A DNA stretch of 64,000 bases. Source: Perspicuibacillus lycopersici (GTDB lineage Bacteria > Bacillota > Bacilli > Bacillales > Caldibacillaceae). The position numbers were made by a program, and so were the translations under genes. The DNA lies in NCBI RefSeq assembly GCF_025660475.1, contig NZ_JAOUSF010000005.1:265795-329794 (forward strand). Direction: 5' to 3'. The notes under the pieces were generated by a model. That model did no database searches and was not told where the DNA came from. It was given only the letters and a program-made list of their open reading frames with translations. Positions 18,058 through 26,661 of this stretch are shown piece by piece (within the stretch, counting starts at the first letter, position 1; every line of letters starts with the position of its first letter).

Positions 18058-18924
18058 ATGAAGAAACTCGTATTTTGTGAATGTGGTAGTGGAAAACCAA
18101 AAGACTTTTGCTGTGCTTCCAATACAAATGTTATTGAACTTCCCTTTCATAATCCTACTGAATACCAATCCTTTTACCAAAAGGTCCAAATCTCCTCACA
18201 GTTTCATTTTCGATACCGTGGCATAGCAGAATTTTACGGAGATACACTTATTAAGTACAAGCTGGAAAAACCAGGGAGTAAATCACGTAATACTTTTTTA
18301 ACCGTCTTCGGACAATATTTAACCGATTATTTAGAAGACGCTCCCCCATCCTCTTGGCAAGACATAGATATCGCGTTTTGGGAGGAATTTCTATTCGTAT
18401 ATGTCCCCTACCAAATAAAGCTTTCCCCAGAGGAAAACGAAGTAGAGGATATTTTATTGGAGTTGACACGTTTTACAAGATGGTTGGATAGAAAAATAGG
18501 TTGTAAGTGGAGTCCGCTTATTACAAAGCTATTGTATGAAGTGAAGCCCCAGCTTAAAGATTGCGAACATTTGTTAAATGTACTATTTGTAAAAACCAAT
18601 CCCCAGCTAGTACATAGTCAAAAGCAGAACTTCCCCGCGTATGGAAAAGCTGTACCAGCTTTTGAACATTTTCAAGAAAGGCAATTTAATATATTTGAAG
18701 TTACTGCCATAAATGACTCGTTTACTGTGCTTTCACAATTTGTCCACCATACTGCGTATCATGTTACAGGACTTCCTACCGAAGCTATCCACCTTGGAAT
18801 GCTTCTCTTTGGTACCATTGGGAAAAATAAGGACGAAACGACGTGGACTTGGCTATTACCACAAGGGGTATACCCGAACGGTGCAAAAAAGTTCTTATTA
18901 CATGTGATGTTTAATATGTTCTAA
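18058..18924 (+). CDS. SEC-C motif protein of unknown function
   Basis: This 288-residue protein starts with a SEC-C zinc-binding motif (CECGSGKPKDFCC, residues 8-20), as in the SecA C-terminus. The remaining 265 residues are rich in aromatic residues and show no recognised domain. The ATG is preceded by AGAAAGGTG. SEC-C proteins bind zinc and often associate with ribosomes or SecB-like partners, but the role here is unknown. A fold-back repeat element follows directly. Confidence 0.75.
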   Translation: MKKLVFCECGSGKPKDFCCASNTNVIELPFHNPTEYQSFYQKVQISSQFHFRYRGIAEFYGDTLIKYKLEKPGSKSRNTFLTVFGQYLTDYLEDAPPSSWQDIDIAFWEEFLFVYVPYQIKLSPEENEVEDILLELTRFTRWLDRKIGCKWSPLITKLLYEVKPQLKDCEHLLNVLFVKTNPQLVHSQKQNFPAYGKAVPAFEHFQERQFNIFEVTAINDSFTVLSQFVHHTAYHVTGLPTEAIHLGMLLFGTIGKNKDETTWTWLLPQGVYPNGAKKFLLHVMFNMF

Positions 18925-18930
18925 AAAAAT

Positions 18931-19166
18931 AGAGGCTGGGACAAAAGTAATTTTATGTAAGAGAATCCGAACAAAGTTAAGTAGGTAAAAGCGCTCCGGA
19001 AATATACTTCGCTTTCCGCGGGCATGGCCTTAGCCTCCTCCTCCGCTACACTTCGTGCGGGGTCTTCGGCTCATGCTTTTCCCGCAGGAGTCTACGTATA
19101 TTTCCTCCGCTATCCGAATTATTGTACGTCTTACATTTAAACATCAATTGTTATGTCCCAGCCTCT
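18931..19166. repeat. 236-bp fold-back intergenic element
   Basis: The ends are a perfect 13-bp inverted repeat (AGAGGCTGGGACA). Nested inside are ATGTAAGA/TCTTACAT (18955, 19129) and GGAAATATAC/GTATATTTCC (18998, 19096), around a GC-rich core (GCGGGCATGG ... CCCGCAGGAG). The whole can fold into one long hairpin and contains no gene. I recall similar elements between genes in many Bacillales genomes. It separates converging genes and could act as a bidirectional terminator. Confidence 0.75.
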
Positions 19167-19209
19167 TCCTATCATCATGTTTCTTCTTTCATTATCATTT
19201 AACCAACGA

Positions 19210-21021
19210 TTAAACCGATAGCTTATTGTTTGTTAATTGAATAAATTCTTCTGTATCCTTCGCCATTAATTGGATTCCTTCTGCCCAAAATTCGGGTTTT
19301 GTTAAATCGACACCTAAATGTTTCATTGCTAGATCTTCTACCTTCATGGAACCAGTGTCTTTTAATAGCGCAATATATTTATCTTCAAAGCCCTCTGGAT
19401 TTTTTAAGTATTCTGCATAGATTCCTAAGCTAAATAAGTATCCAAAGGTATACGGGAAGTTATAAAACGGGACATCATCAATAAAGAAATGTAATTTGCT
19501 GCACCAGAAATGTGGATGATAGCTAGATAAACTATTACAGAATGCTTCTTTTTGCGCATTTTCCATTAATTCATTGATGCGTTGCTCAGAAACAATACCT
19601 TCTGTTCGTTCTTTATAAAAGCTATCTTCAAAAAGGAAACGCGCATGTATATTTAAAAACATTGCGGTTGCATTTTCTAATTTCGTATTTAATAATGCAG
19701 CCTTTTCTTCATCGTTTTTCGCATTCGCAACGGTTGCATTACTAATAATCGTTTCGGCAAACGTACTAGCCGTTTCGGCAACATTCATTGCATAATGATG
19801 ATTTAATGAAGGTAAATCCTTCATAACATGACTATGGAAAGCATGGCCAAGCTCGTGTGCTAGCGTACTAGCATCACTCGTTGATCCTGTAAAAGTCATG
19901 AATATACGAGATTCCTCAAACTCTGGTAGTTCCGTACAGTACCCACCTGGTCGTTTATTTGGTCGATCTTCTGCTTCCACCCAGCGATTTTCTAACGCAT
20001 GCTTCGCGAATGCTGCCAACTTCGGACCAAATGTCGCAAAATTATCAATGATAAAGTCACATGCTTCATCATACGTGAAACGAGTTGGTTTGACATCACC
20101 GAATGCAACTGGTGCGTCGACATCTTGCCAGCCTAATTTTTCCATGCCTAGTAATTTCGCTTTTTGATTTAAGAAATTAATGAATGGCTGTTTATTGCTA
20201 GCAACCGCTCCCCACATCGCATTCAATGTTTCTTTTGACATTCGATTGTATTCTAATGGTTCTTCCAAATAATTTTCCCGTTTATGTGCTTTTTGCAATG
20301 TGATTCGATAACCATCTAAGTGGTTAAGCGTATCTGCAAAAATCGGAGCAAATTTTGTCCAAGCTGCTTCCCAATTTTCAAACAGCTGTTTACGCACTTC
20401 TGGATCTGGATCGGCATACATCCGATTCATTGCTTGCCCTACGGATAATGCTGTAGTTTTTCCTTCTTTGTCGGTGAATGGAATCGTCATAATGGAAACC
20501 GTTGTGTCATACAATTGGCTCCAAGCAGTTAAGCCATCCTTATTTAATTCCGTAATAATTTTTTCTTCTTCTTCAGAAAGCAGGCGTTTACCATCTTCAC
20601 GTGTTTCATTTAACACAAAGGAAACGACCTGTAATTCTTCATCCTGTAAAAGCTGTTGCCAGTCTACTTCTGGAATCGCCACTAATTTTTTCGTATAGCG
20701 AGTGGAAAGCTTTTCAATCTCACCAAACAAATCCATTACTTGCCCCATGACAACATTTGCATATTCATCATTCATATAGGCATCGTGCCACATTTGAACA
20801 AATGTTGCGGATTGCTCTAAGGCTTTCCCGATTACTTCATGCTTCTTTAAAATCGCCTTAAATGAGGAAGCGGATTTATCTTCCGCAAAATTCCATTCAT
20901 TTATTAATTGCTCATATTCTTCAATATCTTTTTTGAGATTATGTAATTTCGCCTGTAACTCCGGGGACTTTGTTCCTCCAGGGAAAATACTATCTAAATC
21001 CCAAGTATCTACATACTTCAT
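19210..21021 (-). CDS. pepF: oligoendopeptidase F
   Basis: This 603-residue M3B metallopeptidase has the zinc motif HELGH at residues 389-393 within STLAHELGHAFHSH, and a downstream glutamate region (NVAETASTFAE). Length and N-terminal helical domain are as usual for PepF, a cytosolic enzyme that degrades short peptides. The ATG is preceded by AGGAGGGAATCAT. Monocistronic between the fold-back element and a gene-poor region. Confidence 0.94.
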   Translation of the reverse strand: MKYVDTWDLDSIFPGGTKSPELQAKLHNLKKDIEEYEQLINEWNFAEDKSASSFKAILKKHEVIGKALEQSATFVQMWHDAYMNDEYANVVMGQVMDLFGEIEKLSTRYTKKLVAIPEVDWQQLLQDEELQVVSFVLNETREDGKRLLSEEEEKIITELNKDGLTAWSQLYDTTVSIMTIPFTDKEGKTTALSVGQAMNRMYADPDPEVRKQLFENWEAAWTKFAPIFADTLNHLDGYRITLQKAHKRENYLEEPLEYNRMSKETLNAMWGAVASNKQPFINFLNQKAKLLGMEKLGWQDVDAPVAFGDVKPTRFTYDEACDFIIDNFATFGPKLAAFAKHALENRWVEAEDRPNKRPGGYCTELPEFEESRIFMTFTGSTSDASTLAHELGHAFHSHVMKDLPSLNHHYAMNVAETASTFAETIISNATVANAKNDEEKAALLNTKLENATAMFLNIHARFLFEDSFYKERTEGIVSEQRINELMENAQKEAFCNSLSSYHPHFWCSKLHFFIDDVPFYNFPYTFGYLFSLGIYAEYLKNPEGFEDKYIALLKDTGSMKVEDLAMKHLGVDLTKPEFWAEGIQLMAKDTEEFIQLTNNKLSV

Positions 21022-21173
21022 ATGATTCCCTCCTTTTCATACATAGTTCCATTTTACCTGTTCCTGCATGGAAAGAAAATACAAATATCTGAAACAAATG
21101 ACTATTTTACAATTTTAATAGAAACTTTTCTAAGGAAAATTATCGATGTGTGGATAATTTAACGAAAGGTAAA

Positions 21174-21213
21174 AGCCATCTTTTCTATGTATATACTTAC
21201 AAAAAAGATGGCT
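21174..21213 (-). terminator. terminator of the 45-residue ORF
   Basis: AGCCATCTTTT and its complement (11 bp) with a U-rich tail on the minus strand, 24 bases after the small gene's stop. Confidence 0.65.
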
Positions 21214-21236
21214 CCTTCCTTTAGAAAATTAATACT

Positions 21237-21374
21237 TTATTTCATTTTGATTGGTGTACATACAGCATATAAATGGTCCACAGGATTGGATACATTTACC
21301 TCCACTACTTTAAATCCAGACGTCGAAATTTTCGTATCCTTGCTGATTGTTACCACTCGGTTGTTACTCATCAT
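21237..21374 (-). CDS. 45-residue hypothetical protein
   Basis: Two consecutive ATG codons at 21374 and 21371 follow GGAAGGAAGAATGG. The frame encodes a beta-rich peptide with alternating V, T, I and S residues and ends before a clean terminator. Composition and flanking signals support a real gene. It resembles no family I know. Confidence 0.6.
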   Translation of the reverse strand: MMSNNRVVTISKDTKISTSGFKVVEVNVSNPVDHLYAVCTPIKMK

Positions 21375-21899
21375 CCATTCTTCCTTCCATCCTTAATCTC
21401 ACACAGAAATTAATATATGTAGGAAGTGGAAATGTGTGCACTATTTATAAAATTTTTTTACCTTTCCTCCCATTCCAGACAGCTGTATTTTTTTTAGGAT
21501 TGACATATTTGTTTCTACGTTCCGTCTGCTCATTAATTGGTATTTTTCACCGATTACTTTACAAATATAATATTTTTCGTTACTATTTTACTTAGTACTT
21601 AAAAGCTGAAATAAATCATTTATACCCCCAAAAATAAATGAACGATTTCCCACTCATAACTATTTATTTTCAAATTTTACAACATAATATTTTGAACAGT
21701 CATCTGTTCTATCATAATAAAAGAGAATTATCTTTTATTATTTCGTTATATTGAAATAATAAAACTTGTTCTCGTTTTTCTTTTTTATGAAATGGGTATC
21801 GAATGATAATGAATAAAGGAATTTTTAAACAATGAATCTAGTGAAACGCACGTAAAAGTATTATTCATTGTTCATTTTATTAGAAGAGGAGGAATTTTT
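21375..21899. other. regulatory region upstream of the symporter
   Basis: No convincing gene. A perfect 10-bp inverted repeat TTATTATTTC/GAAATAATAA lies at 21735-21762, about 140 bases before the symporter start, and could be an operator. The rest is very AT-rich. The ribosome site GAGGAGG is at 21886-21892. Confidence 0.45.
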
Positions 21900-23333
21900 T
21901 TGAATTGGTTAGATGGCATAATAAATAATATTAATACTTTCTTCTATTCTAAAGTATTGATCATCGTTTTAATTGGTGTTGGTTTATTTTTTACGTTTAA
22001 AACGAGATTTGCACAGTTTCGTTTGATTCCGGAAATGTTCCGCCTGCTTACCGAGAAGGCAACCATTGATCGTTCTGGTAAAAAGGGTATATCCTCCTTT
22101 CAGGCGTTCACTGTTTCTGCCGCTTCCCGAATCGGAACTGGTAATATCGCCGGTGTCGCAACAGCGATCGCGCTTGGTGGACCTGGTGCTGTATTTTGGA
22201 TGTGGATGATAGCATTAATTGGCGGGGCATCCTCATTAATTGAAAGTACGCTAGCACAAGTATATAAAGTAAAAGATGGAAAAATGTATCGTGGCGGTCC
22301 TGCCTATTATATGGAAAAGGGACTGAAAAAACGATGGATGGGTATCCTATTTGCAGTTGTCATTATCTTTACCTATGGGTTTGTGTTTAACGCCGTTCAA
22401 GCAAATACCATTACGATTGCTTTTGAAGAAAGCTTTGGTTTCAACCGTTTAGTTGTTGGGATTATTTTATCCGTCATAACCGGTATTATCGTATTCGGTG
22501 GATTAAAACGGATTGTTGGGGTTACTCAAATTCTTGTCCCTGTTATGGCAATTATGTATATTGCGATTGCATTAGTGGTTGTTATATTAAATATTACCGA
22601 GCTTCCTGGTGTTATCGCACTTATTTTTAAATCTGCCTTTGGTTTTGAAGAGGCATTTGCCGGAATGATCGGTGCTGCGATTATGAACGGAATCAAACGT
22701 GGATTATTCTCGAACGAAGCAGGTATTGGTTCAGCGCCAAATGCAGCAGCAACCGCTTCTGTATCCCACCCTGTGAAGCAAGGATTAATTCAAACATTAG
22801 GTGTATTTATTGATACGTTATTAGTTTGTACCGCTACTGCAGCGATTGTCTTACTAAGTGATGCTTACCTACAAGGAAATGCCGCTTCGGTTAACTTAAC
22901 ACAATTATCATTAGTAGATAATTTAGGCAGCTGGTCTGGAATTGCTTTAGCGATTGGTGTTTTTATGTTTGCCTATAGTACTGTTATCGGTAACTATTAC
23001 TACGGGGAAACGAATATTGGCTTTATTAAAGAATCCAAAACTGGATTACTTGTTTTCCGTATTTTTGTTGTCGCATTCGTTCTGTTCGGTTCTGTTGCTA
23101 AAGTCCAACTTGTATGGGATTTAGCGGACCTATTTATGGCAATCATGGCACTCATTAACTTAGTAGCTATCCTATTACTTTGGAAGGTTGCCAAACCAGT
23201 TATCCAAGACTACATGAATCAGCGAAAACAAGGAAAAGATCCTGTGTTCTATAAGAAAAATGTCCCAAATATTGGCGATGTAGAATGCTGGGATGAGGAA
23301 CATCATGCAGAGGAAAAGGTTTCTGGTTCATAA
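21900..23333 (+). CDS. alanine/glycine:cation symporter (AGCS family)
   Basis: This 477-residue protein has about eleven membrane helices and the AGCS signature region (GTGNIAGVATAIALGGPGAVFWMW). It also has RGLFSNEAGIGSAPNAAA and QGLIQTLGVFIDT. TTG at 21900 is the start, with GAGGAGG just upstream. It imports alanine or glycine with sodium or protons. A second, related symporter is at 51847. The strong terminator at 23374 follows. Confidence 0.93.
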   Translation: MNWLDGIINNINTFFYSKVLIIVLIGVGLFFTFKTRFAQFRLIPEMFRLLTEKATIDRSGKKGISSFQAFTVSAASRIGTGNIAGVATAIALGGPGAVFWMWMIALIGGASSLIESTLAQVYKVKDGKMYRGGPAYYMEKGLKKRWMGILFAVVIIFTYGFVFNAVQANTITIAFEESFGFNRLVVGIILSVITGIIVFGGLKRIVGVTQILVPVMAIMYIAIALVVVILNITELPGVIALIFKSAFGFEEAFAGMIGAAIMNGIKRGLFSNEAGIGSAPNAAATASVSHPVKQGLIQTLGVFIDTLLVCTATAAIVLLSDAYLQGNAASVNLTQLSLVDNLGSWSGIALAIGVFMFAYSTVIGNYYYGETNIGFIKESKTGLLVFRIFVVAFVLFGSVAKVQLVWDLADLFMAIMALINLVAILLLWKVAKPVIQDYMNQRKQGKDPVFYKKNVPNIGDVECWDEEHHAEEKVSGS

Positions 23334-23373
23334 AAATATCCTACGAATAAATATGTAGTATCCACGACAAGGA

Positions 23374-23410
23374 AAGTGCTAGGAGATAACTAAACTCCTA
23401 GCACTTTTTA
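23374..23410. terminator. strong bidirectional terminator
   Basis: A perfect 12-bp stem (AAGTGCTAGGAG) with a T-run lies between the converging symporter and LigB-like genes. Confidence 0.85.
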
Positions 23411-23416
23411 TATGTA

Positions 23417-24253
23417 TTATTGTAATTCACTATCCCCATCACAAAATGAATCAATTTCTGCACAAATAAGTCCAAAATAGGTCGGTACCTCGTAGGAATA
23501 TAAATGAATTTGTCGCTGTTCCTTACGTATGGCACCTGCAAGAATCAAAGTTTGCCAAATGCCATCCGGTTTAGCTGCGTCAATCAATTCTGAATCTAAT
23601 TCTGCCATCTTTTCCAATTCATTTGAACGAATCAGTCCAACTACCTCTTCATCTAAAATTTTTGCTGCAGGATCATACCCATATGGCCCTTCCGGATCAT
23701 GAGCATGGGACCAGTCACAGCTCGCAATCAATGCTACTCGTTTTTCGCTTTTTTCGACTACTTCACAAATTACTTTTCCTAAAGCAAGATGGCTTTCAAA
23801 TGGTAGCTCCCTAGATGGGTTAATGACAACAATTGGAACATCCGGCATGAACGATAACGGAACAATACATCCCCAATCCAATGGTAAACAGGATATCGGT
23901 CCACCTGCTGTACCATAATTAATCGAAGCAATTGGAATTTGCTTTGCTTGGGCATTTTTTGTAATCGCAACCGCTAATTCTCGATCGACTATTCGTTCTA
24001 ATTCAAAATATCCATCATTTTCCTCTAAATAGCCAAACATCCGCTCACTGTTCGTGACAGAAAAGAAGCCATCGATTCTCGTTCCATGCGGTGTCAAGAC
24101 AATAATCGTTTCCGGGTTGGCATCCGTCATTTTCTTCCCGAGTCGAACCATACTATCCCGCGTAAGCTTCATTCTCTCCGGAATCGAACCACTTAATTCT
24201 GGAATTATTTCTCCTCCATGTGGAGTTATACAAGCAAATACAAAAGGATTCAT
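23417..24253 (-). CDS. LigB-fold (class III extradiol dioxygenase B-like) protein
   Basis: This 278-residue protein has conserved metal-ligand-like histidines H12 (ITPHGGE) and H56 (LTPHGTR), SCDWSHAHDPEGPYGYD, and a C-terminal YEVPTYFG glutamate. These fit the LigB or extradiol dioxygenase catalytic subunit fold, which is also shared by the MEMO/AmmeMemoRadiSam B family. True ring-cleaving activity is unproven, because no aromatic catabolism genes are nearby. Monocistronic, divergent from the deoxyribosyltransferase. Confidence 0.8.
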   Translation of the reverse strand: MNPFVFACITPHGGEIIPELSGSIPERMKLTRDSMVRLGKKMTDANPETIIVLTPHGTRIDGFFSVTNSERMFGYLEENDGYFELERIVDRELAVAITKNAQAKQIPIASINYGTAGGPISCLPLDWGCIVPLSFMPDVPIVVINPSRELPFESHLALGKVICEVVEKSEKRVALIASCDWSHAHDPEGPYGYDPAAKILDEEVVGLIRSNELEKMAELDSELIDAAKPDGIWQTLILAGAIRKEQRQIHLYSYEVPTYFGLICAEIDSFCDGDSELQ

Positions 24254-24389
24254 CTTCCCTCACTCTTTCCATTTTCGTTTCCTACTAAATTCGACAGAAA
24301 CACAGATATTTCCTTTTCTAATATTGTAAAAACAAAATGAATCTTTTACTATTAGTTTGTAAGCTCAATCAACTAGTGGAGGATACATA

Positions 24390-24908
24390 ATGATAAAAGG
24401 ATATTTAGCAAACGGATTATTTGGATTAGGTGATCGCCTTCTGAATTCTTTAGTAGCAGAAAAACTTAGACTATTATTTAAGGAAAACGACTTGGATGTG
24501 GAACTTTATTTACCACAAGAGAATTTGGCAATAAACGACAAAAATAGTTTTGCAAGTAGTGAAATGATTGCCGATGGCGATGATGCCTATTTAAACGAGA
24601 CCGATTTTATGATTGCTGTTATGGATGGCGTCGAAATTGATTCTGGTGTAGCCTGTGAAATCGGTGTTGCTACTACATTAGGCAAGAAAGTATTTGGTCT
24701 GTTCACGGATACAAGACAACAAGGCAGAGAAAATCAACAAAAAATCGCTGCATTAATTGCAGATGGAACTGAAAATCAATTTGTGTACCGCAACCTGTAT
24801 GTCGTTGGCAAAATCAAAAAATCTGGTGGGATTTATTCTGATATCGATTCACTAAATCAAGCGATTTTGGCATATGCAAAACAGACAAAGTTGGTGACAA
24901 AAGCCTAG
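24390..24908 (+). CDS. nucleoside 2-deoxyribosyltransferase
   Basis: This 172-residue protein starts with YLANGLFGLGDRLLN, as in the family. It carries NETDFMIAVMDGVEIDSGVACEIGVA, split here at the motif D..GVACEIG, whose glutamate is the catalytic nucleophile. It swaps the base of deoxynucleosides in purine/pyrimidine salvage. AGTGGAGGATA precedes the ATG. A terminator follows. Confidence 0.88.
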   Translation: MIKGYLANGLFGLGDRLLNSLVAEKLRLLFKENDLDVELYLPQENLAINDKNSFASSEMIADGDDAYLNETDFMIAVMDGVEIDSGVACEIGVATTLGKKVFGLFTDTRQQGRENQQKIAALIADGTENQFVYRNLYVVGKIKKSGGIYSDIDSLNQAILAYAKQTKLVTKA

Positions 24909-24952
24909 TTATTTACTAGTTGCTTTAATGAGAAGTTTCTTAATGATGGACA

Positions 24953-24987
24953 AAAACAGAGGTTCAATCTATTCTCCTCTGTTTTTT
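24953..24987 (+). terminator. terminator after the deoxyribosyltransferase gene
   Basis: AACAGAGG/CCTCTGTT stem followed by six T. Confidence 0.8.
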
Positions 24988-25016
24988 ACTATTTATACAA
25001 TATAAATAGTTACAGC

Positions 25017-25499
25017 TTACGGAAAAAACTGATCGAACCTCTTTTCATCTTCTAACGTTTTCTGTAGAAGCTTTGCTAACTCATCCTCCTTGTCAATTTT
25101 GCTTACATCTTTTCCGTAGCCTTGCTGGAGATTCTCTTTCGTTATTGTATATTCAACCCCACTGCTAAAGGAAAAGGTTATCCAGTCCACATTTTGTATC
25201 AATGAAAATAAATAGGTTGCATTGTACAGAACGATTTCTCTTTCCTTTACATCCGATTGATTCCAATCATACAGTAACTTAATTCCATATGGCTCCTGTT
25301 TTGTTTCAAGCTCTATCGATGTTAGATGGTTCGCACCTTGTAAATGATTAGCTATATTGATTACTGCACTGTTGTCTCCAACGTAAGAATCTTTATATTG
25401 AAACAAATCCATTTTAGTATTATTTGCATGACAACCATTTAGAACAAGCAAACTCATAAAACTAAACAATAGATAAACAGCGATTTTTATTTTAGTCAT
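25017..25499 (-). CDS. DUF4825 lipoprotein
   Basis: This 160-residue protein has a lipoprotein signal (hydrophobic 5-20, LNGC lipobox) and a DUF4825 pattern (YKDSYVGDNSAVINIANHL). DUF4825 domains are found in Bacillus extracytoplasmic proteins, sometimes as anti-sigma C-terminal parts; their role is unknown. The gene lies just downstream of the acetyltransferase gene on the same strand and may be cotranscribed (27-base gap). Confidence 0.8.
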   Translation of the reverse strand: MTKIKIAVYLLFSFMSLLVLNGCHANNTKMDLFQYKDSYVGDNSAVINIANHLQGANHLTSIELETKQEPYGIKLLYDWNQSDVKEREIVLYNATYLFSLIQNVDWITFSFSSGVEYTITKENLQQGYGKDVSKIDKEDELAKLLQKTLEDEKRFDQFFP

Positions 25500-25526
25500 A
25501 AAAATGTTCTCCTATAATGATGGATT

Positions 25527-26018
25527 TTAGAGCAGCTTATATAGATAATACTCATTAACAGGCTTCCCGTTCCTTATTAAGGAATGGACCTTTTCCCCTT
25601 CTAAAACAAAGCCCATTTTTCTATATAAATTAAATGCCTTGAAATTGTCCTTGATTACTGTAAGTTCCAATCTTAAAATTCCTACTTCTTTTGCCCATGT
25701 GAAAACTTGCTGGAATAACCTCGTCGCAATCCCTTTCCCTTGATATTCTTCTAAAACGCCTAGGACAAGATAGGCACTATGTTGATTACGCTTTAAACGG
25801 CCACCTAATGCTAGCATAAACCCAACCAATTTATTATCTACTTCAGCAACTAAAAACTTGTTATTCTTTTCTGATAAAATTCGTTCGATTGATTTAGTCT
25901 GTTGTTCAACGGTAGTTTGTCTCTCTCCAGGCTCATACAGCATATAGCCAGACTCATCTATTTTCTTACTAAGCGCTAAAAAACGTTCTGCATCCGTTAC
26001 AGATATAGATCTAATCAT
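25527..26018 (-). CDS. GNAT family N-acetyltransferase
   Basis: I choose the ATG at 26018 because GGGGGGAAGTGAT precedes it; the longer frame to 26066 would bury that site. The 163-residue protein has the acetyl-CoA loop EYQGKGIATRLFQ and the C-terminal KDNFKAFNLYRKMGF pattern, as in RimI/PaiA-like enzymes. The acceptor is unknown. Confidence 0.88.
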   Translation of the reverse strand: MIRSISVTDAERFLALSKKIDESGYMLYEPGERQTTVEQQTKSIERILSEKNNKFLVAEVDNKLVGFMLALGGRLKRNQHSAYLVLGVLEEYQGKGIATRLFQQVFTWAKEVGILRLELTVIKDNFKAFNLYRKMGFVLEGEKVHSLIRNGKPVNEYYLYKLL

Positions 26019-26149
26019 TATTATCACTTCCCCCCTTTTTATCTCAAAGTTTATCATATTACACATAATCGGAATCTACCATTTAGATAAACGGAAATAA
26101 TATGATAAAATAAAGGAAATTTTGCAAAAGCTAAGAAAGGAATTTTACG

Positions 26150-26587
26150 ATGGGAATTGTACTGAAAAATAACAATAAGGTATTTATTCGCTCCTATGAA
26201 CAAAAAGATTTCCCTGAGATACAATCATTAAACAAAGAAGAAGGCTGGTCTAATTTAGTAGAAAAACAGTTACTTACAAAAGAAGCTTGGGAAAACTCAA
26301 ATATAGCATTTGTTATTGTAAATGAGGCGCAGGAAGTAATTGGTTATATTCGAGGATTAACGGATACCCGTATCACGTTATTTATTTGTGAATTGCTTAT
26401 CGATAAAAACTATCGTGGATTGGGCTTAGGGAAAAAACTTCTACATTATGTACATAATATTTATCCTAGCACAAGAATTGAATTACTCGCAAGCAATACT
26501 TCCCGTTCATTCTATGAAGACATAGGATTTCGGAGCTTTTATGGATTTCGGAAGTCGAGTGAAGAAATATTAGCTAGCGCTAAATAA
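26150..26587 (+). CDS. GNAT family N-acetyltransferase
   Basis: This 145-residue protein has the acetyl-CoA binding motif KNYRGLGLGKKLL and the terminal NTSRSFYEDIGF motif. AGAAAGGAA precedes the ATG. It diverges from the acetyltransferase gene at 25527 and shares its promoter region. The acceptor is unknown. Confidence 0.86.
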   Translation: MGIVLKNNNKVFIRSYEQKDFPEIQSLNKEEGWSNLVEKQLLTKEAWENSNIAFVIVNEAQEVIGYIRGLTDTRITLFICELLIDKNYRGLGLGKKLLHYVHNIYPSTRIELLASNTSRSFYEDIGFRSFYGFRKSSEEILASAK

Positions 26588-26611
26588 CCCGCTATCACAA
26601 ATTCAATAAAC

Positions 26612-26647
26612 AAAAATAGGCAACCAATGAAGGCTGCCTATTTTTTT
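26612..26647. terminator. bidirectional terminator
   Basis: AAAATAGGCA/TGCCTATTTT stem with T-rich flanks between the converging acetyltransferase and aminopeptidase genes. Confidence 0.8.
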
Positions 26648-26661
26648 CATGTGTTTTAAAA

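Noticed and set aside
21441..21533. 30-codon minus-strand ORF (MSRRNVET start)
   Set aside because: No adequate ribosome site and no terminator of its own; likely chance.
23417..24253. Protocatechuate 4,5-dioxygenase in an aromatic degradation pathway
   Set aside because: Only the fold can be supported; no alpha subunit or pathway genes are nearby.
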